Below, piece after piece: positions 1 to 13,014 of a DNA stretch of 64,000 nt; within the stretch, counting starts at the first letter, position 1; every line of letters starts with the position of its first letter. This DNA is from Siniperca chuatsi (taxonomy: Eukaryota > Chordata > Actinopteri > Centrarchiformes > Sinipercidae), in contig NC_058055.1 in NCBI RefSeq assembly GCF_020085105.1, positions 12,626,822-12,690,821 on the forward strand. Reading direction: 5' to 3'. The translations under genes were made by a program, and so were the position numbers. The notes beneath the pieces were generated by a model. The model did not search any database and was not told the origin of the DNA. It saw only the letters and a program-made list of their open reading frames with translations.

Positions 1-397
1 AATTATGTCCAGTTGAGATGCCCCCCACCCTGTCCCTTTCGTGTCCCCTCCCGGATTTTGTCATTCTCTATTCTATTTTATCTTGCTTCCACTCTTTTCT
101 CTCTTATTCCGTCTGACTTATTTTTCCAGGTCTCGGTCAAATGGGAAAACACTGTGTTGCATCTCTGACCTTCTCCGGGTGTGCAACTCTTGCTCTGCCT
201 CTCTGAAGAATGAAGAAAGACCTATAAAGGTTTGCTGTAATTGTAGCTGAGGTGTAAAACTAGCATCCCATGGCTATTGTGGCTTTTTGTATCTTCTTTG
301 CTAAGAACCAGGTTGTGTAATTTTGATAACAAGAACAACATCAGGAGGGACAGGAGGATCATCATTTTTAGCTATGCTAGCAGCATGGGGATGGCAA

Positions 398-765
398 TGT
401 CAGACTGTTGGTCAGACTGAAATATCTCAACAACTATTGGATGCCATGAAATTTTGCACAGACATTCATGGTCTCCAGAAGATGACTCGTAGTGACTTTG
501 GTGATTGCTTGAACCTTTTATCAAGCGCTACCATCATGTCAAAATTTCAAATTGTCCAATACTTTTATGACCAAATACCTGCTAAATGAATGACGATCAG
601 CCTCAGCCTTCTTTTGTGTTTAGTGCTAATTAGAAAACGTTAGTATGCTAACACGCTAAAGTAAGATGGTGAACATGGTAAACATTATACGTGATAAACA
701 TCAGCATGTAAGCATTTTCATTGCGAGCATGCTGACATTAGCATTTAGCTTGAGCACTGCTGGTA
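398..765 (+). repeat. Interspersed teleost repeat, unclassified
   Basis: The block reads like a repeat I recognise as very common in percomorph genomes: a 'CAACAACTATTGGATG' core followed by an AT-rich tail with many GCTAA/TTAGCA words. It contains an apparent 88-codon open frame, but the frame follows the repeat and is not a gene. The class cannot be assigned from this copy, and the ends are approximate. Confidence 0.6.
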
Positions 766-1318
766 CTCACATCTTACAAAATTCAAAATTTAGTTAATTT
801 CAGTTACATTTTGAAAAGCCAACAAACAGCCTCAACATTTTCTATGATTTTTCTATCTATGATGTCAAATTCAAAATGCTTCCACACATCACTTCTAAGA
901 TGGTTTGGTGTCATGATTATCCGTTCAGCACGGCTCACTTCCATTTCCTCCATTTTGCATTGACAAATAGAACAATACTGCCTAGTTTAGGGATACTGAC
1001 AAGGCCTGCACCCCCATTTGAGTACAAGGCACTGCCTATTGCACTTAAACATTGTGAATGATATAAAATCATTACAGACAAAACATTTTTTTCCCCCAAG
1101 TTAGAATGGTAGTTTGAATTTTAAATAAAAAGAGACAACCCTACTGTACATGGGATTATGTTGGTGTGTGTGGTGGTGCTTCAAGCTGGCAGAGTTGTTT
1201 TCCAAACAACTTTTTTTTTAAGAAAGCACACTGAGATTGCCCCAAGCAAATGTCCTCACTCTGTTAAAAACTAAAAACTTGTTCTGGTCCTCACTATGTA
1301 GGAAGCACAAGTACACAC

Positions 1319-1320
<2 letters not shown>

Positions 1321-1389
<69 letters not shown>
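1321..1389. repeat. Compound (CT)n(CA)n microsatellite
   Basis: About ten CT units run directly into about 24 CA units without interruption. The apparent open frame across it encodes only Val-Cys and Arg-Glu dipeptides and is not a gene. Confidence 0.98.
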
Positions 1390-1391
<2 letters not shown>

Positions 1392-2339
1392 ATGCATGAT
1401 TATCAAAAGCGGTTTTCACTCACTATTGTAACTTATGTAACCTACTGTTTGTACTTCCATGCATACTAAGGTTCAGTGATAGTCTTAAAGGATAAGGCTC
1501 TCAGCCCAAAGCCCATTGGTTCCTTCTGAAACATAAATCAGGTGCAAATATAGTTTCATTTTTAAAAATGCCTCAGTAATTTCCTAAAACAGCTGGACAC
1601 TGTAGTTTTTAGCAGACATTTCATAAACTAGAGAATATACTGTGTTTTTGGGGTCTGTTTTCAGCCACAGCGTTGGTGCTCCAGTGAGTATATATGGCAA
1701 CAGGACAGTGTATGCGGGACTGACTAAAAATAATCTACAGTGACCATGTTTATGTTAATGAAGAAAACAACAGTGCTCTACGGCACAGAGGAATAAGCTA
1801 TATCAGGAATTGGCTACACAAGCAACATTAGTAGAATACATTCATTTGTAGTTTTGGTCTTTTGATAGGATTTGTTGACAATATGAAAAATATCGAATAT
1901 CATCACCCAATACATGACAGTTCATGTTGGTTGTGTGTTACATCAAATTGATTGATATTACTGCTATATTACTGCATCCTATCACATTATATTTGTGTTT
2001 CAGCTGAGCAAATAATTAATTTGCCAAAAGAATCTCAGATACTCTCAGGAAGGGGTCATGGAATTTCAGAAATTTTCAAATTGCATTAAATTTTATGTTC
2101 AGTTCAAGTGTGAGATTTTGTGAGGAGTTCGTCATTACTTTGCTGGATTGTGGGCCTCATGCTTAAAGCTTATTTATAATATGCACCCAACAGAAGCACA
2201 AAACAAAGGCTATTACATTTATTCATAAAGATGACATTTTATGAAAAGGCAGAAAATCTGTGTGATATTTGCCACCAATACAATATAATATTACATGTGA
2301 AGAAGTCATCACAATTCTGACGTACACCCAATAATGATC

Positions 2340-2720
2340 TAACCAGTGAAGGCATTTTGGTAACAACGTAGACCGACAGATTTTGCTGCTTGCTGTGTTA
2401 TTGATGTCTGTGCATCGCCCCATCCACTGGTTGCCTGTGGTTGTTCGTAATGGATTGTAAACCCTGGTGCATGCATACAGCGCTGCCCCCCCCACCACAT
2501 ACCTCCAGGCGATGCTCCAGCTCTGCACGCCGCTCGTACTCTACGCTCTGCTTCCCTCTCTTGCTTGGCCCTTCCTTCTCCGGTTAGCACTCCACCCAAC
2601 TCTTCTACGCTATACCTCCCAAATGCTGGAATGACCTTCTCTCTACAGCCTGAACACCCTGCAAAACCTTAGTTCTTAGATTTTCTACTTTACACTTGTA
2701 TAAGGCTTTGTTTTTCACAA
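2340..2720 (+). mobile_element. Degenerate 3' end of a LINE reverse transcriptase
   Basis: Read on the plus strand with frame breaks, the sequence gives fragments resembling the C-terminal end of fish non-LTR retrotransposon reverse transcriptases: a 'HWLPVVVRNGL' element, then 'LVHAYSAAP', then a 'YLQAMLQL' element. Stops and frameshifts make it inactive. Which clade (Rex1, L2 or CR1) cannot be settled by eye. Confidence 0.5.
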
Positions 2721-5700
2721 GTTCACAAGTTTACCTGCATCTAATCATAGCTCATTTTTCTCTTACAATCACATTCTAAACTCATATTAATATGCCATTA
2801 TACATAGAGCACTCCTTACCTACCCTTAACTGAAAAAACCCGTTCTAAAATATATATACATATGTATCAAATTTAGGCCAAATTTGAGAAGTATCAACTA
2901 AATACCTTAAATATAAAATGCTCCATGGTGGATGTCCAGAACTGCGAGGTCAAAGGCAACTAAATTTCCTCTATGATGAAATGTTTTCAAGACAAACAGA
3001 CTGTCAATCTAGTGAGACAGACATTTTTTAAATTAATATTTGATAGCAAGTGATATATTCCAAAGATGACAAATCTGACTTTCACCACTGCTGCATCAAG
3101 GATTAGTAGGGAGCTCAGGAACCTCAAGAATATCATGGAGCAGGCGCTCAGGAGAGGATATAGAGAGAACGCCACCAAGCCAAAAGCCAGCTCAACAAGG
3201 CAATCAGACTGGAGAGTCAGGTTGCCAACAATGACTCATACTACAGGAAAAGACTTAACAGTTCTCCTTCCCCAACAACCTCAACCCTCTTTATTGTCTT
3301 ACAGGCACAATAAATCTCCCTCACTCAGCCTCCCCCCTACAGAAAGCAGAACTCCTCTATTTTACCTCAGAAGATGTAATTTGTGTCATTAGTGGTAACA
3401 TTTGTTTATATCAGGATCATATGTCAAAGTTTTAAAAATATCCACTCCCCTTCCCACCCACTGATTCACTTCTGTTGAGAAGGGTGGTGTCGCTGTGATA
3501 CAAAGGCACCCAGGTGCAGCGAAAATGATCTTTTAAAAGAAGCACTGTGGGATGCTTCCTATGGCAGTGACAATATAGGAGAGAATAGAACACACTGTTA
3601 AATATACAGTATGCCTCTGTCTTTATGGTTCCTTTTTTTATTGTTAGACATATACGCGAATGCAAACTGTGCAACAAGTGTAATGATGTTTGGCGGGCGT
3701 TTTCGACTCTTAATAAGGTTCAAAAATAGTCATGATAAAAATATATACCTGACAGTGTGTTCACTAATACAATAAACAGATACTGTAATCATAATGAGAA
3801 CTTGCCATTAAAAAACATATCCAGCTGTCTCATTGAATCAATAGCATTTAAACAAATTTACAAACTTAATACTTTGTATTTATATAACAATAACAGTACA
3901 TCAAAAGACTCTGGCCACTTTGTGTATGGGTTGTTACTTTGCTTTGTGATCATCAAACCCAACTTTGTAACAAATTATTTATTGATAATGCACTGTTTTC
4001 CACTCATGGGTGTCCACTGCGATTTCAGTTTTGGCTTACTTGAAACTGGTGAATATAAAAACATAATCTACTGGGATCTCAGTGGCTCTGTCTGCCCGGG
4101 AGGATGAGAGTTGTTGAATGTTTGTGTTTATTTGCCGACATGACAGGGTAGATCATAGGTGGAAATAAATTAAACATAATTGTTTACGTATTAGATCTGT
4201 ACTGAAAAAGAACATACTGTATGTGTGCTTGACAAAACTCTTCCTTGTATAAGTGGGTATTAAAAGAAGAGAGGAGTGCAAATGCCATTACATTATGTCC
4301 ATAATCTTATAGGAGTTTCTTTATTTTTATGGTCACCAGTTTGACCATTTGCAGCATCCCGGCTTACGCTGACAATGAGGGAGAAGGGAAGAGAAATGAC
4401 CTGGTCTGAGTATGTTCGCTTTTCAGTGGGGGAGACAGATGCTTGTTTACTGGCCTCATTATGTCAGCAGCTGTCCTGAGCGAGTCACACTGTGGTCCTC
4501 TGTCCACCTACTGAGACCCAGAAGTCCAGCACCTGGCAATGGACACACTGTAAAGGGTTTCAAGAAAATCTTGAGAGGCTCTTAATTTAAATTGCTGTCA
4601 CTTGACCTCTACATGTATGTGTCCAAGCATAATTGCAGTCAGTCATTTAAAGGCGTAATGTGTATTTTTTGAAAATATATATTACAAGAATATCCACATG
4701 TAATTGACTAGTTTGGCTTCTGCTGGATGGAAAATGCACATTTTTGCATTTCTCAACTGACTGAGAACTGTAACTGAAAATAATTAAACACCCATGAAAT
4801 ACAGCCCCTTTTAAAAAATGACTGGTTTAAACAAACCTTTTTGTTTTGCATTTTGATCACACACCACCTGGCTTTTAATTGATTCTTCCAACACTAGCAC
4901 TTAAATTGTCCACAGAAAGGTCTAAGACCTGGTTCAGCTGAGAAAACATTACTATTTTACAAACAACAAGTGATAAGAGAAATTATCTTTCAGGTTTTGT
5001 AAAGACTTTTACCATCTCATATTGCTTTCTCTTTGCACTTTTAATCCAGATTGTTTTGTTTTTTCAGGTAAAAATATGTAATTGCTGAGAAATTTACAGA
5101 TTCTGCATTACATTACAATGTTCTGTTCCTGACATCTACAATTTAAATCAGTTTTCACAATATAATAAAATGTATGTAATCCAGCACCACAATATTCATT
5201 TCAATGTGCCTACTGCATATTCACAGGCATGCTTTTGCCCCAAATGCATACACATTCATGTATGCATTTGTTTTTCCTCTCTGCAGTCCCCACATCTATA
5301 ATCCCTTTTATTGAAATCCGTGTCACCTGCCGCCTGCGCAGTCCAGCACCCTGAAGCATTAGATGGCTGGCATAGTGACGGGCACTGCAGTGAGAGGAGA
5401 GAGAGAGAGAGAGAGAGACATGATCATAATGTCTTTCATTTAGTTGTGTTAGCAGGCTTTTAAAATTTTGACAAATTAATGGTTTATTTCATGCAAAAAT
5501 ATAATTGGAAGGCTACAAGCAGCTCATCAGCAGCGTCTGCAACACAGATATTTGAGCCAGTGAAAGCACCTAAATTTTCACTGACAGTGGTACCAAATTT
5601 CGCTGTGAGCTTGACATCTCCCTGCTGTTATGGCAGCACACTGTCACCAGGACTGCCCACACTTTTGGTCAGGAAGACGGAGTCATGGTGGGCATCTTGG

Positions 5701-7039
5701 CTGGACGCTTGTTGCCTGTTTCTCCACAAGTATATTACCATTTCTTCTTCCCTTAAAGCACACAGCAACACCAGACTGAGCATTGTGTTTGGGGAAAGAT
5801 TGAGATGGAGAAGGTGAGGTAGCCCACGCCACAAGGGAGGTGGAAAGAAGACAAAGTGAACAAGAGAAAGGAAAGCCAGAGGGGGAGAGGAAGAAGGGAG
5901 GATTGAGCAGAGGGAGCGTGAGGCAATTTTGCAAACCTGTGACACATTAATTATTAACAAACTCGGGCTAAATGCGTAAACTCTCCCTCCTTTTCATTCT
6001 CTCTTCTCCTGTCTTCACCTCCTGCGCAAAACGACGGTCACATGCACTGTAGATGTGTACACACATATAAACACACACACACACACACAACTCAGCGAGG
6101 TGGCATGTGATGCTCGTAACATGAAGTGGAGCATGTCAAAGGGCTGGGGAAGGTGTCAAGCACAAGGCCTGCAAAGAGTGGGAGACCGGAGAGAAGGAGC
6201 CAGTGAGGATGACGTGAGGCAGCGAAAAGAGGAGGTGTATAAAAAAGATATAAAAAAGAAGAGAGAGGCAGAGGTAAGAGAGAGAACTACAAAGTGAGAG
6301 TAAGACAAACATATAAACAGTAGGGCAATGAAAGAGATTACGCATGTGTTTTTACAGTAGGTGTGGATTTTTGTTTTGCAAATGAGGCTGCCAGCTCTGT
6401 TCACGCAAAAAATATAGACAGCAGGAACATGTGGTCTTAATTTGAAATGGACAAATGATGGATGAGTAAGGGTATTGTCTTAAAATGTAAAAACATTTTT
6501 TATGTGATCATGTATAGCAGTTGAGCTAAATTCACCCTTTGTTTGGAGAGCAGCGTATCTTTCACGCATCCCAGTGAGCTGCTAATCATTAGTAGGTGGT
6601 CAGTCCATTTGGCATTCAGTATTCTCTGATCAATTGGCTAGAATGTTCCAATGGCACAACATGAACGTGCTTCAGTGTTAGTGTGTGTGTGTGTGTGTTG
6701 GGGCAGGCACTGCTTGAGCGGTCACTCTGCCCCTCAGGCGATGGTGTGTGTTCGGAAGGGAATGGATCCTCCCCCAGGAGTGCAGGGAGGAGATGTGTGT
6801 GAATGTCCCTACAATAGTTTTGCTGCAGTCTGTCCTCTCACACAACATTTGAGTATCCGAGCGTGTACATATACAGATACAACATCCAAAAACAGGCCAA
6901 GATATGGATAAACAATTTTGGAATATATAAACATTGTCAATCGGATTGTGGGAGGGTGTCATTATCTTTATTGGCTTGAACTTGTCAGTGACAGTGATGT
7001 AAAATTTCTTCATGATGTAATGTGACATAATCCATAAAC
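2721..7039. other. Gene-free stretch, AT-rich
   Basis: No coding exon is convincing here. There is a (GA)n run at about 5396-5419, a short (CA)n at about 6069-6088 and a (GT)n at about 6679-6699. A purine-rich patch at 5800-5920 produces spurious minus-strand frames. The frame at 3066-3392 resembles coding sequence superficially but lacks splice sites and a recognisable domain. Confidence 0.6.
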
Positions 7040-7330
7040 TGAGTTAGCATTACACTCCTATAAAATTGTCGGACAGTGTATAAAAAAAGAAGATCAAAAT
7101 CGATCCAGCAGAACCAGAAATATTGTTATCTGGCACCTACATTACCCACAATGCAACACGACTGGTGACAATTCAGTCAGAGATTCGGGTGTGTTATGCT
7201 AATGTAGCCTCGAGCTGCTAGCCTCAAGCAGAAATGAGGAGCGGGCCACAGAGGTCTGGTAAGCTCACTTCTTTTTAACGCCACACCTGCAGATTATTTT
7301 CATTTTCAAACTTGTAGCACCACCAACACG
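7040..7330 (+). repeat. Interspersed teleost repeat, probably non-autonomous DNA element
   Basis: The block from about 7050 contains the phrases 'GTGTTATGCTAATGTAGCC' and 'GGTCTGGTAAGCTCAC', which I recognise as recurring in percomorph genomes. No coding capacity is seen. The boundaries are approximate, and the class is inferred only from its repeated nature. Confidence 0.45.
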
Positions 7331-7828
7331 GACTCAAGTGACATCACTTAAGGAAATGTATCAGATTTTGCACAAAACAAACAAAAGGCTTTATACAACT
7401 GTTTTCACATATGCAGTAGTACTCCCCAAGACTTGTAAGCAGACTCTGATGCATACAATCGGTGGAGATCCTCCTTAAAGTTGGATGCATCATCCAATAC
7501 TAAAAATATTCATCCAAGCCACTAAAGCTCACTACATATGAGAGGCAATTCAAAATTGTTAATTAGTTTAGGATTCATTTTATGTTTGAATACACCTAAA
7601 GTCATAAGCCAATAATCTAGAAACTTTTTTTCACAATATGAGAAATTTCCAAAGTTGTGCAGATTAATATGATGAATATACAGTATGTCTTTTCCCCATG
7701 ACGGCTATGACAAACATATGAACGGCAGTGCTAAGGACACTAAATGTAATGTTGTAAACTGTTTACATAGCCTCTCTGTGTCTTACTACATGATCATTGT
7801 AACTTTATGTCATGCTTTCATTCAGATG

Positions 7829-7967
7829 CAGTGGAGTAGAAGTATAAAGTAGCACAAAATGGAAATACCCAAGTAAAGTACCTCAAAATTGTATTTAAGT
7901 ATAGTACTTGAGTAAGTACTTTTGAGAAAATTCAATTTTCAATCAGTGCCTTCAACCCACCACTGAG
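7829..7967 (+). repeat. Short interspersed teleost repeat (SINE/MITE-like)
   Basis: The block starts 'GTGGAGTAGAAGTATAAAGT', contains several near-repeats of 'AAGTA..GTACTT', and ends close to 'CCACCACTG'. This layout is that of a short repeat found in very high copy in percomorph fishes. It has no open frame of interest. Confidence 0.6.
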
Positions 7968-8198
7968 TTGAAGTGAATAAAAAGGCTCTCTGAACATCAC
8001 AAAAGAAAAAAAGTCATTGTGGAAATAAATATTTTTCCAGAATTAATTCATATTTGCTTTGTTCATATTGTTCTTTTGTGCAGGCTCATGATGGCTATAT
8101 TTCATTCTGTGCAAAGACAAAAACAAAGAAATGTACTTATTCTTATAAAATATTGAATATGCTAATGCACTAACAAATGGCCATACACCATAGTATGC

Positions 8199-8258
8199 AC
8201 CTTTATATCACAATGGGAAACTTTACATCACAATTGGCACCATTAAGTTACAATGGCT
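8199..8258. repeat. Three imperfect 20-bp tandem units
   Basis: Three consecutive 20-base units share the pattern acctttatatcacaatggga with substitutions (second unit from 8219, third from 8239). It is a small degenerate minisatellite with no apparent function. Confidence 0.5.
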
Positions 8259-9686
8259 ACCTTGATGCGTGCAGCAGGGTGTATGACATTTCTGTGATTT
8301 CAAGGGGGACAAACGTCTTCTTTGTTTCCAGTCCAGATTAGCATAAAAACTCTTCTGTGATGCCGAATTACTGCTGGGCCTCATGGTGTGCAATGCATAT
8401 TTTGAATCTCAGCTATGCGCTGAGGTTTGTAGAGTCTGTTTCCTGTTTCACTCATGTCATCATTTCAATCAGGAGAGACTTCATCATGAGTGAACAAATA
8501 TTGTTATTGACGTGCACAATAAAGATGAGAAATGTGAAGAGTCTTTGGCGATTTGACAGCATTGTGTATTTTGAGGGGATGCAGTCTAGACACTGGTGGT
8601 GGTGATGAAAGGATGGCTGAAGATCTGTATGTGATGAGGAGTGGACTTCTGATGAGCTCAACCTGGACACTGGAGGTGAATAGGGTGGAGGAAGGTCGCA
8701 ACGATTTTGCACTGAAATGACAGCTGACAGCAGGCAGAGAGGAGAACAGATTTAAAGTTTGACAGCAGCAATATGATTGGCTGATACAGGTTGATCCACG
8801 TATGTTCACAAATGTGCAGACACAGCTCTAGCTGCCATCAGTGCTCAGTGACTCATTGCAATCAGTTTGACCACTTGACCATGATCATATGTTATAATAA
8901 GAGTTCCTCAAGAAAGCATTAATTAATATCAGAAAATGTCACATTTGGCATGTCATAAACCTACATTGTTATAAAGTAAAAAAATTGCCTGATCCTTATA
9001 TTGCCTTTTTTATGTTCTGTGACTGTCTGAGGTGTCCCCTCAGTGAAGAAGAGCCTTCAGCCATTACCTGCTCCAGTCCAACTGCACCATACTGTGCGTT
9101 TTTGCAAATGGTAGCAGTAATGCCATGTTGACTTTTATGCATGAGAAAACTCCAGACTTGGGTGCAAGCCAGTTGCTCAGGCTCTTCCATCACCTCAGAG
9201 CTTCACATCCTTTCATGTGTCACAGCTCTAGATATACAGAGATACAGTTTCCTAAGTGGACAGCTGTCACATATGGGACAGTGGTCACCAAAAATATCAC
9301 TTTTTATGTCATTTCAGAGCAATAAAGTGTAAACTGACAAAATAATTATCAAGAATTTCACACAGTTCTGTTCTCAGCGATAGTCATAATCGGTTACTGT
9401 GATTTTATGTGGAGAGAAACGTGTGTGTAGGGCCAAATAAATAAACACGGTTTCTGCTATCTTTTTTGTCCTGTCTCTGACATGCTCCCTGCTGTCACTC
9501 AGTAGCACATGTCACAGCATAGGTCCTCTCTGCATCTTGGCCATTAACTCTGGTTTATATAAAGTATATCTTACAAATTCACCACATTTTTGTCATATCC
9601 TATGAAGAGTGACATTCAAATTAACACCACACGCATACGGTTAAATATAGTCAACCTTAAAATATTCCAGTTCTCAGAGAACCAGA

Positions 9687-9700
9687 GTTACCCTGGTAAC
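9687..9700. promoter_or_regulatory. Palindromic RFX X-box
   Basis: GTTACCCTGGTAAC is an exact match to the RFX X-box consensus GTNRCC-NN-RGYAAC, with both half-sites intact. RFX factors drive ciliary and neuronal genes. No promoter or exon is visible beside it, so an enhancer role would be inference and chance is possible in 64 kb. Confidence 0.4.
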
Positions 9701-10987
9701 AAATGTTTTTCTCTTACTTCAACATGAAAAATCACCATGGCTGAGTTCACACATTCTGTATTTATCCGTAGCGATAAAAACATGGCATTTATTGTCATAT
9801 GTGCTAATTTCTCCTGAAATCAGGTCTGCTGTGTACAAATCACCTCTTTAGTATGATTGGCAGTCTATGACCCACAAGCCAAACCACACAGTCACTATTT
9901 ATACATAACCTATAAGATTTGATTGGTGGAGCTTGATTGAGATTGTACACAGACTTGGGGGAAAGAAACGCTTGAGACATGAAACTCAATGGAACAAATT
10001 CCCCTGATTTGAAGTAAAGTCTGGTGTGCCTGGACTTAAATAACCTGAACTGGTGCAGTTAATAGACTAATTCAATCTGTATATATTTAATTAATATAAC
10101 ACATAACGTTTTCCAATAAAATTCTATTTTAGGGCATTGGTTATCCATAGCATGTAGCTGCTTACATTTAATACAGTGACTTTGGGAAAAGATTAGACAC
10201 AAACCTGTCAAATTACATAATAAAAAAGTAAAATAAAATTACACTGATGACAATGTTGCCATGTCTGTAGATTTCTACAGTGCATGGGCCTAAAACATCT
10301 GCAGACAATAAAGAGGCAAGAGAATGAGTCAGCATGAGTCATGCTTTGAAATCTTGCCAGGATGGCCAAAGCTGAAATTGTTATAATGTCATGTACTGAG
10401 TGCTCAGCATCTTTGTCATACCATGTCTGAGTCTGACACGCTGGCCATCATGGCTGTTCACCAGCACACAAACCGTCATGCTGTTAAACTGAGGTGGGAG
10501 CCTGCTTGGAATCCAGGTTGAACATTAGAGAAAAGCTGGGTGAGGGTGCAATTATTACGCCGTCACACATTAACACTACACCTACACTTTTTCTTACACT
10601 CAGACTATAACATCTCCAATAATTTCCTTGCTCAACATCAATCTTAATAACACTCAAGGACAAAAGGTCATCTGCCACTGCTGACAAGAAACAATCCACA
10701 ATGCAGTTCAGAATTATGATGTGATGACAAGTGAGCCAACTTCATCTGCTGATAAAGGCCCTGTGTTGTGGTTGAAAGCTTTGGAAAAAGCTAGTAAGTG
10801 TACCTTGAGTTAAGATTATTTTATCAAAGTTCTGAAATACTTTTAGTCTCATTTGCTGCATATGCTACCATTTTATTTTTTTCCTGATGCTTCCCTTTTT
10901 AGAGATTAGAAGATTTAAAATGTCTAAATGTAAATAAATAAAATAAAGTGAAATAGATAACAGATTGAGAAATGTATTTCCTTTTTA

Positions 10988-11175
10988 TGAATGCATTAGC
11001 TGTGTCATAATGTAATGAACACACATGTTAAAAGGACAATTATTTAGCTTTAGATTAATTGTTTTTCATTGTAACATGAATGTTCTGTGCCACATTAAAA
11101 TCAAATCACAATAATCAAAATAATTGTCCTTTTAACATGTGTTTTTCATTTCATTATAATACAGTAAATTCATAT
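10988..11175. mobile_element. Palindromic MITE-like element
   Basis: Two arms pair closely: 'ACACATGTTAAAAGGACAAT' at about 11021-11040 and its complement at about 11120-11142. The pairing continues outward with mismatches for roughly 30 more bases on each side. About 75 bases of loop separate the arms. No coding sequence is present. Fold-back layout without a transposase suggests a non-autonomous DNA transposon, but no clear target-site duplication was found. Confidence 0.5.
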
Positions 11176-12179
11176 TACAATGTGTATTGTATTTTATTTC
11201 TTTGTTTGATTTGGTTTTATTATGGCATTTTAAATCTTACATACTTCTTGGCCTTATTGAACGGCTTATCTCAAATCCATAAGTCACTGAGGAAACCAGA
11301 AGTAGAAATACCTACACAATCTTCATCACCAAACTTCCACAGGGACATTCTGGCTGCTGAGAGACAGACTTATTTACATTGATATACTGTATTTCATCTT
11401 CTGCATCTATGGCTATAATGTTTCAAGTAATCAGCATGCAGAGAAACACTTTAAGTGTTTTGCACCTTGTAACTAATGCAAAGTTAAGGTTGTTAGCCCA
11501 TAGGATTTTCAAAATGTCTGCCTTGCTCATTTTCCTATGAGCTGCTACATTCATCATCTACCACAATGGTCCAGATGGGGAGCACAGAGTAGAGAAAGGT
11601 AATGAGGCTATAATTCTGGCATTAAATAAAAGTGCTACTTAAAAGTAATTGAATTTATCACTTTGTTATCAGAAAACAATATTTAAAATATTACCACCCA
11701 TATTAATTATTTTATCCTCTACAGTTATCCTCATCAATAGACTATGGATACATATATTTTCTTGACGTTTTAGGTTTACTAAGAAACTTTTTGCCCTTTT
11801 TACCTAACAAATTCAACAACAAAAGGCTGCTGTAAAGTGATGGGACTTGAGAGCACCAGCTAGATAATATACATGACATTGTAAGTGATACACTGGTGAA
11901 AGCTGCTATGTAGGTAAAAATGTAAGTTTTATTTCAGTTTAAATGTGGGTGGGAACAATTAAACAGTAGACCAAGTTTGAAATTCCAACACCAACCCAAC
12001 ATCTCATGAGGGTGCTAGTCAAAGAAAAAATTGTAACAGAAAGTTATTAAGGAAAAAAACAACCCCAACCCCCCAAAAAATTAAGAAAAGAATAGGTATG
12101 ATAGCCAGGGGTGTTGCTTTGTTAGTGCTTGGTTAGTACAATTTCAAATAGTCATCTCCAGGTGTGTATTTTCACATAA

Positions 12180-12465
12180 TCACATAGGGTAACACTTGGA
12201 TAGTCCGCCTACACATAGGTTATAGAGTATTTGTAACATTTCAACTGTTTTGCTGTTGTCTGTAGATGTTTAACAGATTATCAAAAAAGTATATGTGACA
12301 ATTCATGAACATACCCTGATTGAGATTTTTTTTGTGCCTAAACCTAACCAAACCTTTATTTGTGAAACAGTTTAATTGTTGAATCTCAGCTGATAAGCTG
12401 TTGAAATGTTAGAAATACTTTAAACTATCTGTAGGCGGACTAACCAAAAGTGTAACCTCACATAG
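12180..12465. mobile_element. Non-autonomous hAT-type MITE with intact target duplication
   Basis: A 270-base element (12188-12457) is flanked by perfect 8-base direct repeats TCACATAG at 12180-12187 and 12458-12465. Its ends are inverted: GGTAACACTTGGATAGTCCG on the left matches the complement of the right end, and the pairing continues through TCCGCCTACA and further in. An 8-base target duplication is the hallmark of the hAT superfamily. There is no transposase frame. The intact duplication indicates a fairly recent insertion. Confidence 0.8.
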
Positions 12466-12569
12466 TAACAGAATCATCTCAGGACATGTGAAGTGTTGGA
12501 TTCATTTCTATGTTTTTCCAGCTGAGAAATTGTTAAATTTAGGCCTATTGTGTCACAAGCTGATGTAGA

Positions 12570-12935
12570 GATGAGATGTACACTTTTATTTCATCCCATC
12601 CATACTATTGTAGCTCCATTTTCATTCGTCTTAGCAAGACATCCCTGGATTGTTTACAAGTGGTCCAGAACGCGGCCTCAAAGCTTTTGACCAGGTCCTC
12701 TAAAAGGTCTCATGTAACTCAAATCTTGATGTCTTTACACTGGCTTCCCATCAAATAATTTAACATTCTTGAACTGGATTAAAAGCAGCCCAAGACCCAC
12801 CTATTAAGACTGGCCAGCTTAGTTTTATTTATGTTTATTTTGCATTCTGCTCTATTTTATGTCTTGCTTTTGTCATTTATTGTCAAGCACTTTGTGGCGT
12901 CTGATTTAGAAAGGTGATAGCGTTTACTTGCTTAC
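12570..12935 (+). mobile_element. Degenerate LINE reverse transcriptase 3' end
   Basis: The plus strand encodes a fragment resembling the C-terminus of fish L2/CR1/Rex1-type reverse transcriptases: 'LDCLQVVQNAASKLLTR' followed by 'SLHWLPIK'. After a stop comes a tail resembling the usual 'KTHLFRLAF' region, ending near 12935. It is a 5'-truncated, decayed copy. It lies about 100 bases after the hAT MITE. Confidence 0.7.
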
Positions 12936-13014
12936 TTATTACAATGATAAAGGTAATGCTGAAAGGGTATCCTGTGTAATAATTCTTTAGCTTCTACAAA
13001 CCAACCATCAACTA

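Noticed and set aside
323..589. 88-codon plus-strand frame
   Set aside because: Coincides with a high-copy interspersed repeat and has no domain.
1321..1389. CRISPR-like or other patterned array
   Set aside because: Simple dinucleotide repeats only; no spacer-repeat structure anywhere in this eukaryotic window.
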